A DNA stretch of 36,637 nt from a virus. The notes below the pieces were generated by a model, which saw only the letters and a list, made by a program, of their open reading frames with translations, made no database searches and was not told the DNA's origin. Below, one piece after another: positions 22,499-33,600 of this stretch. Position numbers and translations under genes: made by a program. The number at the start of each line of letters is the position of its first letter. Position 1 is the first letter of the stretch. Location: the IMG/VR virus record IMGVR_UViG_3300006916_000136, positions 1 through 36,637 of that record. One strand, 5' to 3'.

Positions 22499-25400
22499 TG
22501 GCAAAAAAAGGATTAAATCAAACAAGTATTGATAAAAGTAAAAGTTTTCTCAAGGGATTAACTAGAGATACAGATCCATCATTTATTCAAGATGGAATGT
22601 GGACATATGCTAGAAATGCTGTAAATAATACTAAAGAAGGTGATCTTGGTACATTGTCTAATGAAGAATCTAACGCACTGTGTGCAAAGATTGGTTTAGA
22701 TATTACTGTAGAAAATAATCCTGTAATAATAGGTGCTATACCTTTATTTGAAGGTAAGTGGATTATTTATTCTGCTATATATGATGCACAAAATAATAAT
22801 GTTATTACATCTGAGATAGGTTTATTTGAAGAAGAGTTTTGTAAATATAGACCTATTGTAAGAGATACTTGTTTAAATTTTAACAAGTTTAATTTAGTTT
22901 CAGGAGCATCTAGAGAAAAAGAAGATTGTTCTTGGCAAGTGTATTGGGCTGATGGATTAAATCCAGATAGATATGTAAATATAGGAGATCCTAATAAATG
23001 GCCTTCTGAGTCATATTCATGGCTTGGTGGTTTAGGTCCTAATACAATTAATTATTACACAGATGGTACAAACAATATATTATGGCCTGGGGTAGCTTGG
23101 GAGGAAGATTGTGTCATTGTAGATGATGATGGTAATACTGTTATTGTAGTTGAATCTGAAAATGATAGCATACCTTTAGGCTGCAGAATATGCAAACCTT
23201 TAAACAAATTAAGTTGTGATGATATAAGATTAGCAAGTCTTGTTAAAACTCCATGTATAGATGTTACAGTAAGTTCTCAACAAGGTACTATTGAAAATGG
23301 ATCTTATGCTTTTTATTTAGCCTATACGATTGATCAACAAGCCGTTACTAACTTTTTTTCACCATCTTACATACAACCTATTTTTAATGAGATAAATGAA
23401 AGAGGTTCGCTTGAATTAAAAATAGATGCTGATACAGAGCACTTTGATGAATTTGTATTAGTAGTTGCTAGATTTACAAATCAAAATTCTAGTTTAAAAA
23501 CCATTGGATATTTTTCTACAAATAGCCAAAACATAGTTATAGATCAAATAGCAGAATCATTAGGCAATGCTGATGAAAAAGCTGTACTCCAACAAAATCC
23601 AGTATTTGAAACCTCTAATCAAATTGCAGAAGGTAGCAGATATTTATTAAGAATAGGACCTACTTCAAAGTTTGATTTTAATTATCAACCCTTAGCAAAC
23701 TTAATTAAATCTAAATGGGTATCTGTTGAATACCCTGAAGACTATTATATTAAAGGTGGTAAAAATGCAGGCTATTTAAGAGATGAAGTTTATTGCTTTT
23801 TTATTAGATGGGTATATGATACAGGAGATAAGTCTGCATCATATCATATTCCAGGTAGACCTGCTAGAGATTATTCAACGCCTTTTTCAGGAACAATTAA
23901 TGAAGTAGATACATATACAGATCAAAACAGTTTGCCAGGAGAGCAATTCTTATATGAGACTATAAATACAGGTACATATACAGGAAATGGTGGAACTCCT
24001 GATGCTATTGATGACTTTGGTGGTAAAATTATTGCTGAAGGAGATATGGGATTTTGGCAATCTACAGAAAGATATCCTGATAACAGACCTGATATATGGA
24101 ATTCTTCTTACTATTGTTGGACTAAGAGTACAGATGCTCAAAATGATTTATGTGGTAGACCTATTAGACATCATAAATTTCCTGACAATTCTGTAAATCA
24201 AGATGCATATCATTTTGATGAAAGAAATGGTCAATACTTTATTAGACTTATGGGAGTTTCATTTGAAAATATTATACTTCCAAAAGATCAAGATGGTAAA
24301 GATATTGAAGGTATTGTAGGTTATGAAATATTAAGAAGTTCTCGTCATGGGAACAAAACTATTGTTGCTAAAGGTATGGTAAATAACTTTAGGGATTATG
24401 AATTACAAGGACGAACAAATTCTGATGCTAGTATAGGTCTTTATGCAAACTATCCATTTAATTGTATAAGACCTATTGATAATAGCACTAACCCAAATAA
24501 TGAAAACTATGGGTTTAATGATCCGTTTATTTTAAGTAGATTGCCAGACAATCAAACAATAAATCCTTTTGATGCTGAGTTTGTTAATCAAACTTTACCA
24601 CAAGATTTAATTAGTTTTCATTCTCCAGATACATCATTTAAGAATCCTTACTTATCTATGTCAGAACTTAAGGTATATGGTCATTTACAAGGTACTGCAG
24701 AACAAAAATTTATAGAACCAAACGGTCATCCAAAGTTTAAACTATTATCAGATGTAGTAGTAGTACTTGGATTAGTAGGTGGTGTATTAAATGCTATGGC
24801 TAAAACACTACCTAAAAGAAAATTAAAAACTGATCTTACAGCAAATCAGGTAGTACAGACTGGAGGTGGATCCGTACCAGATACACCATCATTAGGAATA
24901 GCTGGATACACTGCTGCAACTACAACTATGGCACCTCTAGTTACTGCTGCAAATACTACAGGTACTTTAGGTGTTACAGGTACAGATCCTTATCAAGTTG
25001 CATATAAGGCTGGACAGACTGCACTTAATGCAGGTGCAATTGGATATGCCTATTCAATGAGCAGTTATGAAAAAGAACCTTCAGTATATGAGTTGATGCC
25101 TCCAGGTTTAGCTGCATTGGGTAGTATTGGACCTTATATATTTTATGTACTAGAAGGAGCTGGAAATACAACGGACCTTATATATGCACTTATCAGAAGT
25201 GAACAATATGCTCTAGAACAAATTAGTCATGGTGATTATACTGAGTGGGTAGTAGCTCCTACTGATTTTCCTAGTAGATTTACAATGGCAGATGGTATTT
25301 ATGTTTATGACGATGTACAAGACTTTCCTGAATTCCAGGACAATGGCGGAACATCAGTTAGATATAGAATAAATAATAAAAAAAGACCTAAGCTAACAGT

Positions 25401-27822
25401 ATTAAGAACTGAATCAGGAAACGGTTTAAATATAGGTCCAAGATTTTTATATAATGGTGGTAGTCAACTAGATCCTGATAATGTAAGTATTGATACATCT
25501 TTAATGACATTAGGAGTTGCTGCTGATGTGTATTCTGATACAGGAGTAGGTGGAAAACCAGCTGATAAGGAAATTCCTTTTACTAATACTATTGCAAGTA
25601 ACTATGCAGGTTTAAAGTTTAGTATAAGAAATCAATATGGTAAACTTGAGAATGTACAACAAATTATTGCAACACCTTGTGAACAAAAAATAGATTTTGA
25701 TAATCTATCAACTACAAATTTTGGTGCATCAACACCAGATTGTATTGTACCATTAATTCACAATAAGATTGCAAAGACGCCAGTATTTTTTGGTGGAGAT
25801 ACTTACATAAATAGATTTACTGAGAAAAACATAATGCCATTCTTTAGACAATGGTTATATGATCAGCCAGAGAATACACCTTTTAATTACTACATAGAAC
25901 CTAATGTGCCTTATCCAAGATACTGGGCTAACAGTGAACCCTGGGATTTTGCAGGACTATATAATATAAGTAATATAATTGATGTTCTTGCAGATACAAG
26001 TTTTGGTTCTGGATTATTACCAAGTAGTTATTATAACTTAGATAAGTTTGGTGTTAATTTTTTAAGACCTAAAAATGACTATTTTTATTTAGCTAATTGT
26101 GGAATAAGAGATTTCTTTGTTGAGTCAGAAGTACTAGTAGACTTTAGAGCAAGAGGAACATTTGACTATGAAGAATTCTACAGTAAGTATAGATTTACAG
26201 ATTTAGAGTTTTTATTTAACATGGATCCTGATATACTTACACGAGGTAATAAATATATTTATGATTATTCTTTAAGTTCTTCTAGATTTATATTTAATCA
26301 ATATTTCACACAAGGTCTATTACAAAGCAAAACTTATGATCCTGAAGTTGCAGATTTATGTTTCACGTCATATCCAAACAGAATTAATTATTCTTTACCG
26401 CAAGTACAAGAAGATACTACAGATGGTTGGTTAACTTATCTTCCGTTAAACAGAGTGTCATTTAGAAATGATGTTAACTCTGTAAAGAATTACGGTAAGA
26501 CAGGAGTCTTTATAACTTTTGAAGATGCACCACCTATGTTATATGAAGGTGTAGATCAAAGAGAAACATATGTTGGTGTAAAGACAACTGTTGGAGATGG
26601 TGGTTTATTTGCAGCAACACCTGTTAATGTAACTGCTGCAGATAAAAAGTATGAGTATGGTTCTTCTCAAGATAGATTAGGAATTATATCTACTCCTGTT
26701 GGTTTATATTATATAAGTCAACAACAAGGTAAGATATTTTCATATGGTCAAGGTTTAACTGAGATATCTCAGATAAATATGAAATGGTGGTTTAATGAGT
26801 TTTTACCATATAAATTATTAGAAGACTTTCCTGATTTCCCACATGTAGATAACCCAGTAGCAGGTATTGGATGTTCTGCAGGTTATAACAATACAGATAA
26901 TATTATATATTTTTCTAAAAAAGATTATTATCTAAAAGATGAATATAAAGGACAAGTAGAATATATTGAAGGAGACAACTTTGCATATACTATAGATAGA
27001 AATAAAATTACAATTAAGCTTGGTGATCCAATATTTTTTGAAGATGCTTCATGGACATTAAGTTTTGACCCTAAAAATAATCAATGGATATCATTTCATG
27101 ACTGGCATCCTAACTTGTTAATCTCAAGTAGAAATAAACATTATACTACTAAGGCAGGTGCTATATGGGAACATAATGCAGGTTGTAATAATTATTGTAA
27201 TTTTTATGATAAACAGTTCCCGTTTGAAATAGGCATTCCTTTTACTACAGGGCAAAACGTAGTTACTGTAAGAAGTATAGAGTATTTTTTAGAGTGCTAT
27301 AAAAGAGATAGTAATTTCTGTGTAGATCAGTATCATGTGTTAGATTATAACTTTGATCAAGCTATTATATTTAATTCTGAACAAGTTTCAGGATATCTTA
27401 ACTTGAATATATTTCCTAAGAATAATGTAGCTTTATCTCAAGATTATCCAAAAGTAAATCTAGGTTCTGTAGATATATTAGTATCAAAAGAAGAACAGAA
27501 GTATAGATTCAATCAGTTTTGGGACATAACTAATGATAGAGGAGAGTTTCCAGTTGGTTCAGGTTATCCACCTACAGGTCCTTTAATTCCAGGAACAACA
27601 ACGTTATTAGGTAACTATGAAGAGAATCAAATATGGAATACGCAAGCTAATGGATATATACAAGTATTAAATCCTGTAAACCTTAATTATAATAAAAGTG
27701 AAGTTCAAAGAAAAAAATTCAGACATTATAATAACTTTGTAAAGTTAATTAAGGATAATCCACAGGATGTAAATATGATATTGAAGTTTGTAAATATGAA
27801 AAGTCTTAATTCCCCTAGATAA
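22498..27822 (+). CDS. giant tail stabilisation/muzzle protein
   Basis: At 1,774 aa this is the largest gene. The N-terminus (KGLTRDTDPSFIQDGMWTYA, then RNAVNN...EGDLGTLSNEESN, residues ~19-60) is the hallmark opening of the big tail nozzle proteins of crAss-like and related phages, counterparts of P22 gp10. Further family-like stretches are RYLLRIGPTSKFDFNYQPLA (~380-400), YLRDEVYCFFIRWVYDTGDK (~422-441), HIPGRPARD, WQSTERYPDNRPDIW (~520) and CGRPIRHHKFPDN. Between ~745 and ~900 lie two hydrophobic stretches (LLSDVVVVLGLVGGVLNAMA; PPGLAALGSIGPYIFYVLEG) flanking a Thr/Ala/Gly-rich loop. The C-terminal half is aromatic beta structure and may form the distal tail tip. It is translationally coupled to ring protein 2. 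Confidence 0.75.
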   Translation: MAKKGLNQTSIDKSKSFLKGLTRDTDPSFIQDGMWTYARNAVNNTKEGDLGTLSNEESNALCAKIGLDITVENNPVIIGAIPLFEGKWIIYSAIYDAQNNNVITSEIGLFEEEFCKYRPIVRDTCLNFNKFNLVSGASREKEDCSWQVYWADGLNPDRYVNIGDPNKWPSESYSWLGGLGPNTINYYTDGTNNILWPGVAWEEDCVIVDDDGNTVIVVESENDSIPLGCRICKPLNKLSCDDIRLASLVKTPCIDVTVSSQQGTIENGSYAFYLAYTIDQQAVTNFFSPSYIQPIFNEINERGSLELKIDADTEHFDEFVLVVARFTNQNSSLKTIGYFSTNSQNIVIDQIAESLGNADEKAVLQQNPVFETSNQIAEGSRYLLRIGPTSKFDFNYQPLANLIKSKWVSVEYPEDYYIKGGKNAGYLRDEVYCFFIRWVYDTGDKSASYHIPGRPARDYSTPFSGTINEVDTYTDQNSLPGEQFLYETINTGTYTGNGGTPDAIDDFGGKIIAEGDMGFWQSTERYPDNRPDIWNSSYYCWTKSTDAQNDLCGRPIRHHKFPDNSVNQDAYHFDERNGQYFIRLMGVSFENIILPKDQDGKDIEGIVGYEILRSSRHGNKTIVAKGMVNNFRDYELQGRTNSDASIGLYANYPFNCIRPIDNSTNPNNENYGFNDPFILSRLPDNQTINPFDAEFVNQTLPQDLISFHSPDTSFKNPYLSMSELKVYGHLQGTAEQKFIEPNGHPKFKLLSDVVVVLGLVGGVLNAMAKTLPKRKLKTDLTANQVVQTGGGSVPDTPSLGIAGYTAATTTMAPLVTAANTTGTLGVTGTDPYQVAYKAGQTALNAGAIGYAYSMSSYEKEPSVYELMPPGLAALGSIGPYIFYVLEGAGNTTDLIYALIRSEQYALEQISHGDYTEWVVAPTDFPSRFTMADGIYVYDDVQDFPEFQDNGGTSVRYRINNKKRPKLTVLRTESGNGLNIGPRFLYNGGSQLDPDNVSIDTSLMTLGVAADVYSDTGVGGKPADKEIPFTNTIASNYAGLKFSIRNQYGKLENVQQIIATPCEQKIDFDNLSTTNFGASTPDCIVPLIHNKIAKTPVFFGGDTYINRFTEKNIMPFFRQWLYDQPENTPFNYYIEPNVPYPRYWANSEPWDFAGLYNISNIIDVLADTSFGSGLLPSSYYNLDKFGVNFLRPKNDYFYLANCGIRDFFVESEVLVDFRARGTFDYEEFYSKYRFTDLEFLFNMDPDILTRGNKYIYDYSLSSSRFIFNQYFTQGLLQSKTYDPEVADLCFTSYPNRINYSLPQVQEDTTDGWLTYLPLNRVSFRNDVNSVKNYGKTGVFITFEDAPPMLYEGVDQRETYVGVKTTVGDGGLFAATPVNVTAADKKYEYGSSQDRLGIISTPVGLYYISQQQGKIFSYGQGLTEISQINMKWWFNEFLPYKLLEDFPDFPHVDNPVAGIGCSAGYNNTDNIIYFSKKDYYLKDEYKGQVEYIEGDNFAYTIDRNKITIKLGDPIFFEDASWTLSFDPKNNQWISFHDWHPNLLISSRNKHYTTKAGAIWEHNAGCNNYCNFYDKQFPFEIGIPFTTGQNVVTVRSIEYFLECYKRDSNFCVDQYHVLDYNFDQAIIFNSEQVSGYLNLNIFPKNNVALSQDYPKVNLGSVDILVSKEEQKYRFNQFWDITNDRGEFPVGSGYPPTGPLIPGTTTLLGNYEENQIWNTQANGYIQVLNPVNLNYNKSEVQRKKFRHYNNFVKLIKDNPQDVNMILKFVNMKSLNSPR

Positions 27823-27823
27823 T

Positions 27824-30541
27824 ATGAATAAAAATTATTATATAGCTCCTTCTGAAATTCACGGTGATGGTTTATTTGCGCGTGTAGATTTTAAAAAAGG
27901 TGGCATGGTAGGATTGGCTCATGTTAATGACCAACCTGCTACAGAAATAGGAAAGTTTCATAATCATGATGAAAAGAATCCTACAATGATAAGTAAGAAA
28001 ATTGGTAATAAAAGATATGTTTATGCTAATCAAGATTTAAAAGCAGGAACTGAATTAACTACTAATTATAGAATGCAACCTGAATTAGGACAACCAGAAG
28101 AGTTTGATGTACCAAAAGCTCAAGATGGAATATTCTTATCATCAGGAAAATTTAGACCTCAAACTAATACGATAGGAAGTACTTTAGGTTTTAAAAAAGT
28201 ATTTCCAAAAAAAGATACTACTTGGTCATTAACAGGTAATGTAGGGTATGGTAAAAATCTAGAAGCTGATAAGGAAGGTTTAGCTGCTAGTATAAATGCT
28301 GAAAACTTTGGTAAATTCTTTGGTGGTCAAAGAAGAGTAAATGCTGTAACAAATCTAGAAGCTTTTGTGGAACCAGATAACTATGGTGGACAATTTACCG
28401 CAGGACCTAATTTACATTGGGGAACTCATCCTAAAAGATCTTTACCTAGAGGTACAGGAAGATTAGATTTTCAACCGTTTAACCTTAGAGTAGGATATCA
28501 ATCAACTCCGTATCAAACTGATTCAGGTGACGCTTTATTTGATAATGCTACTGGTAGACTTAGTTGGGGTTATGGAGCTAAATTAAAAGGTGAATATAAA
28601 CCAAAATTAAAAGGTAGATTTAGACCTACATTGTTTGGTGATTTAGGGGTTGATGCAGATTTTTTAATGCAGGATTATGATCAAGATAAAATAGATGCGG
28701 GAAGTATCACTTCTAGCAATGAAGGGTTTAAAATAAAGCCAAGCTTCTCTGCTAATTTAGGAATTAGAGTTCCTATAGATGGAAGTAGACTAAGACGTAG
28801 AAGAAGACCAGATCCAGTAGAAGAAGATGATGTATATTATAATCCAGGAATTAGAACTTCTGATCCTAATTCAGTGGAAGCATATGAGGAACCAGAAGCA
28901 TATCAAGAAGGTGGGTTTATTCTAGATCTAGATGAACAAGAAGTTCAAAGATATGCAAAAGGTGGATATATATTAGAAGAACTAGAAGAAGGTGGAGAAG
29001 ATTGTCCAGAGGGATATGTTTTAAATTTAAATGGAGAATGTGTTAAAGCAGATCATACAGGGTCTTCAGAAGAAAATGCAAATATTAAAGATGAGTTAGA
29101 AGCTCAGGGTTACAAGGATGAAACTAGTTTGCTTAAAGACGCACCTCCAGGTCTTAGTATGTTTTCATTAAAGCCTGGTCAGTCTGTAGAAGATTTGTTA
29201 GGTTCTTTAAAAGAACATCCTTTTGCTAGAACTGATAAGGATAAAGAATTCATTAAAAAGAATAAAAAAGATTGGGAAAATTTTTATGATGAAATGCTTG
29301 CTTGGGGAGGATACAATTCAGCTGGAGAACGTGACGAAGGTTTTAATCAGTTTAACCTATGGCGCAATAAACCTAATTGGAAATGGTTGGCTAAAAATGC
29401 AAGTTTTGCGAACCGTTATCTTTATAAGAATTCTGGGAAATCAGATGAGCTTACAGAAGCTGGAAAAATTGTTGAAAAATATTTTGGAGACATGACAAGG
29501 AATGATGATGGTGGATCTCCTGCAATGTGGGAGAGAGAAGATAAATTAAAAAAACACTTTTGGAAAAAGGCAGGTAGAGACTGGGATTATAGATACGAAT
29601 ATGCTGATTTTGATGGTTGGGATGGATCAAAGTTACTACGTGCAACATTACATGATACTGAAAAGTCTGGTAAGTATAAACCACTTTATGTAGACTTACA
29701 AAAGGAGTATGAAAAAATGCCGTTTAATATTCAAGAGGAACCTGTAGTAATAGAAGAAGACATTCCTCAAGTTGATATTTTAGAACCAAAAATTCCTGCA
29801 GAAATAGTTGTAAAAGAAGATTTGCCGATAATACCATTACCTGTAGCAGAAGAAGAAGTTATAGAACAACCATTACCTTCAGCTGAAGAATTCTATGCAG
29901 ATTCATTACCTGTAACAAATAGTGAAGGTGAGATAGTAGTACCTTATGAAGAAACTACAGGTAAGTATAGAAGAGAAAGAAGAGGTGTACGTAGACCACG
30001 TACAAAGAACCGAACATGGGATGGTGTTAAAGGTAACCTTCAAAGAATATTTACAGATAAAGAATATTCTGGACCATGGTTTCCAAATCTTAAAAGAAGA
30101 ATTAAGCAAGAAGGTGGTCCTATTATAAAACAAAGAAAAGGTGTTAGAGAAAATTTTGATCATTCTGTTTGGACTCCTTCAGGTGAATTCTCTAAACCTT
30201 CTAGTGTATCATCTCATTTGATGGCTGCAGAAGAAGTTCCTGGTAGAGGTTGGGTTGGGTTTCCAACTTTATTTCAAGGTAATCCATATGTAGAAAATGA
30301 AAGCATGTTGTCAACTAATGTTGGTGAGTGGTTAGATATGTCTGATCAAAATAATGGATGGTGGCCAATTTATGAAGAAGCTGACAGAAGAGGTGAAGTA
30401 TATGACTTTGGAGAAGACAAAGAAGCTGCATTAGCTTTTGGTGAAGGTTCTTGGAAAGATCAATTACCAATAGAGATTGAATTAAGTGATGAAGAAGTTG
30501 AAAGATATAGAGCTGGTGGTTATATTATAGAAGAGATTTAA
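27824..30541 (+). CDS. virion protein: SET-like domain, beta-barrel-like region and GG modules
   Basis: This 905-aa protein opens with a compact SET-like lysine methyltransferase domain (residues 7-88): IHGDGLFA (GxG motif, 12-19), GKFHNHDEKNP (N47-H48 of the NHxxxPN motif) and AGTELTTNY with Y82. Residues ~101-330 alternate polar and hydrophobic residues with many Gly and aromatics (LTGNVGYGKNLEAD; RPTLFGDLGVDADFLMQD; SFSANLGIRVPI), resembling an outer-membrane beta-barrel. Then come an Arg/acid linker, YQEGGFILDLDEQEVQRYAK then GGYILEELEEGG (about 360-392), a charged helical region, and a C-terminal domain (~806-882: VGFPTLFQGN ... YDFGEDKEAALAFGEGSWK) known to me from other phage virion proteins. 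It ends with ELSDEEVERYRAGGYIIEEI. It is probably an injected or tail-internal protein. No SAM methylation target is evident. Confidence 0.65.
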   Translation: MNKNYYIAPSEIHGDGLFARVDFKKGGMVGLAHVNDQPATEIGKFHNHDEKNPTMISKKIGNKRYVYANQDLKAGTELTTNYRMQPELGQPEEFDVPKAQDGIFLSSGKFRPQTNTIGSTLGFKKVFPKKDTTWSLTGNVGYGKNLEADKEGLAASINAENFGKFFGGQRRVNAVTNLEAFVEPDNYGGQFTAGPNLHWGTHPKRSLPRGTGRLDFQPFNLRVGYQSTPYQTDSGDALFDNATGRLSWGYGAKLKGEYKPKLKGRFRPTLFGDLGVDADFLMQDYDQDKIDAGSITSSNEGFKIKPSFSANLGIRVPIDGSRLRRRRRPDPVEEDDVYYNPGIRTSDPNSVEAYEEPEAYQEGGFILDLDEQEVQRYAKGGYILEELEEGGEDCPEGYVLNLNGECVKADHTGSSEENANIKDELEAQGYKDETSLLKDAPPGLSMFSLKPGQSVEDLLGSLKEHPFARTDKDKEFIKKNKKDWENFYDEMLAWGGYNSAGERDEGFNQFNLWRNKPNWKWLAKNASFANRYLYKNSGKSDELTEAGKIVEKYFGDMTRNDDGGSPAMWEREDKLKKHFWKKAGRDWDYRYEYADFDGWDGSKLLRATLHDTEKSGKYKPLYVDLQKEYEKMPFNIQEEPVVIEEDIPQVDILEPKIPAEIVVKEDLPIIPLPVAEEEVIEQPLPSAEEFYADSLPVTNSEGEIVVPYEETTGKYRRERRGVRRPRTKNRTWDGVKGNLQRIFTDKEYSGPWFPNLKRRIKQEGGPIIKQRKGVRENFDHSVWTPSGEFSKPSSVSSHLMAAEEVPGRGWVGFPTLFQGNPYVENESMLSTNVGEWLDMSDQNNGWWPIYEEADRRGEVYDFGEDKEAALAFGEGSWKDQLPIEIELSDEEVERYRAGGYIIEEI

Positions 30542-30574
30542 TAAACATATAAGGTTTAAAAAGTAAACTAAAAA

Positions 30575-30587
30575 TTAGTATATTATA
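30575..30587 (+). promoter_or_regulatory. putative late promoter TTAGTATATTATA
   Basis: A strong copy of the shared motif lies in the 62-base gap before the 1,554-aa gene, 16 bases from the ATG. With TATATTA at 30579-30585 the expected start is near 30592, giving a leader of about 12 bases. It would drive the last cargo-type genes separately from the muzzle operon. Confidence 0.65.
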
Positions 30588-30603
30588 CATAAGTACTTAA
30601 ATC

Positions 30604-33600
30604 ATGGCAAAAAAGAAATATAGAATATATAAAGCAGGTGGTGCTCAACAAGGTAGAGTAATAAATCCTACAGCAAAGTTTTTAGCTAAGGCACAAATGG
30701 GAATGCAACAACCATCTCCTGAAGAAATGGAAATGATGGAACAGCAAGCAATGCAGCAGCAAGGTCAGCCTCAAATGTCTGAAGAACAAATGATGCAGCA
30801 GCAAGAGCAAGTACAAAGAATGGTAATAGAACTTATTGAAGACTATGCTGAACTTACACAAGCTGATCCTAAAAAAATATATGAAACATTACAAGCAACT
30901 GAAAATCCTCAAGAACAACAAGCTATGCTTGATCAGATGGCAGAAGTTGTTCAGAAAGCAAATGCTGGTGCAGAAGAAGAAGTTGAAGCAGCCGAGCAAC
31001 CAATGAGTAAAGGAGGTTATGTAAAAAGTAGATTAAAGCAATTAAAAAAAGCTCAGGAAGGAATGGAAACTCCAGAAGAGCTTGAACAAACACCTACCAT
31101 TAATGATACACCAGATGGAAGAGAATCTTTAGTATCTAATTTTAATCAAAGTTTAAAAAGTACTGCTCAGAATGCAAGTTATAAACAACAAGCTGAACAA
31201 GAGTTTGATTCTGGTAATTACCAATTTGGTGGAGGTAAAGAACGAAGACAACAAAGAAGAACTAACAGAAGGTTAAGAAGAGCATTTAAGGATATACCAA
31301 TGGCATATGGTATAAATCAAATGGGTGTTCCTAGTTCAGGTATAAATGTTTTTGCACCTGCTATGATGCAAATGCCTTCACAAAAAGAAATTATTAAATC
31401 TGAGAATGCTGAAAATTCGGAAGTTACAAATGAATTTAATCCTCAAGGAGTTAATATTAAAGGAAGCATGAAATATGGTCTTTTTGGTAGACCTAAGAAA
31501 TATGAATTTGAAATGTCTGGTATGCCAGGTACATTCACTCCATTTATGGGAGGGATGTTTGGAGCAGGTGCTATGAGTACAGGTTCTAGTGGATATTATA
31601 GATCAGGAACAGATTGGCAAGATCCAGTTAAAGCCTATGTAAAATTTAACAATGAAGCTAATGTAGTAACCAATGCTGATGAAGAAAATAAGATACGTGA
31701 AATTTCTGGAGCTACTGATGCTGAAGTAAAAGCAATTTCTGATACTAATAAAGAAGTACAAAACGTTATTGATAATACTTTAGATAGTTCAGGTATGTCA
31801 TTGTTAGAACAATTAGATTACTTAAAAAATCAAGGTCATAAATCTGCTAATCTTACTCCTACATATACAAATGAGGAGATGCCTGAAGAAAATGAAAAAA
31901 CAGTAGAAGAGTATGAACCTAAACAAAAAGAAGCAGCTAGTTCTAATTTTAATAAAACTGAAGTAGAAACAGAAGAAGCTGAGGAAACTTCAGTAGAAGA
32001 TATAGAAGTGGAAGCAGAAGATTTAGAAATGGAAGTTGAAAATGTTGGACCTGATCAACTTGGAGAAGGATCTGATGCATACAATCAAAGTAACATCTCT
32101 CGTAGAAATCCTTTGGATAATCCAAATGATTCAGCAGTATTTTACGATGGCCCTAGAACTTTTCAAACAAGTGTAACCCTTAAGTTTTTTGATAGAGTTA
32201 AAGAATTAGAAGCAAAAGCTGAAAAAGCAATTTTAAATGCTAAGACTCCTAAGGAAAAGAAAAAAGCTAATGATATTCAGAAAAAAGTTACTGCACTAAA
32301 AAAAGATATTGTTGCAAAATTAAATCCTGTAAATCCTGTAAATCCATATGCTCTTACGAGATCTTTTGCAAATACTAGTCCTGAAGAAGATACTTTATTT
32401 ACAAACTTAACACCAACGCAAAAATTAAATTCAATGATATATGGTACGCCAAGTATCAAACAAGATGGTGGTGAAATGGATGATCCTTTTGCAAATATAA
32501 GAGGTACAGGCGAACCTAATTTAGCGCTACCATCAGAAAATGCATATGGGTTAAGTGAAGAGCAACTAGCAGTAGGTAAAGCAAAGATGCAAGATATTTT
32601 CTCAAAAGAAAATTTTGCTGGTGGTCTTTTTAACAACATGAACTACGTAAATCCTGCGGCAGATGACGAATGGTCTATGACAAGTCCAGAACAATTAGAA
32701 GCTCAAAAAGAGATTAATGAATACCAAGCTCCAAAAACATTTGATGATGTTTCTGAGGAAGAATTAGAAGAGGTTGTATATAGTGGAGATTTAGGTACTT
32801 TAAAACAAAATATAAATGATACCGTAGCTCAATTTGCAGCTGCTGATCCTAATGTACAAAAAATACTTGATGAACAAGGTGTTGCTGCTGCAATAGCTAG
32901 TTCTGATATAATTAAAGATACTATTAATCAGGAGTTTTCTGCAGCCTTTTTAGCAGCTATAAATGATACAGTAAATATAGATCTTGTAGACATGTATAAT
33001 GATGTATTATCAGGGAAAAAAGTAGATTCTAGTTTATTAAACGAATATTATGGTGATTCTATAGATGTTGCTACTTTAGATTCAACTGCTCTTGCAGAAA
33101 AAATATTACCTATATTGTCACAAGAGTTATCCGAACCTATGGGCTTGACTGATTACTTAGAAGCTATTGGTTGGACTGCTGGTGGAATAGCAGCAGCAAG
33201 ATATGGCTACAAAAAGTTTAAGGGCAGAATACCTCGTGGTACTAGTATTTCTGATTTTAATTTTAAAATTGCAAAACCATTGCCTGGAGGTAAATCTACA
33301 GTTACACCAATGTTTAAAAGAAAAAGTTTACCACCAGGAAGTGGAAGCTCATATTCTAAATCTGGAAAAAGTATATCTAATAGAGTTACTGTACCTAGAT
33401 CTGCACCTAGGACTGTTGGACAAACAATTGCTAAATCTAAACCTAGCCGTTGGTCTAGATTTTTACAGGGTGCAAAAATACTGGCAAAAGGAATGGGCAG
33501 AAACACTCCAATGTTAGCTCCTGTTTGGGGTCTATTGGATACTGAAGAAGATAAAAAAGATGATCTATTTTATCAATTATATTTTAACCAACCAAGAACT

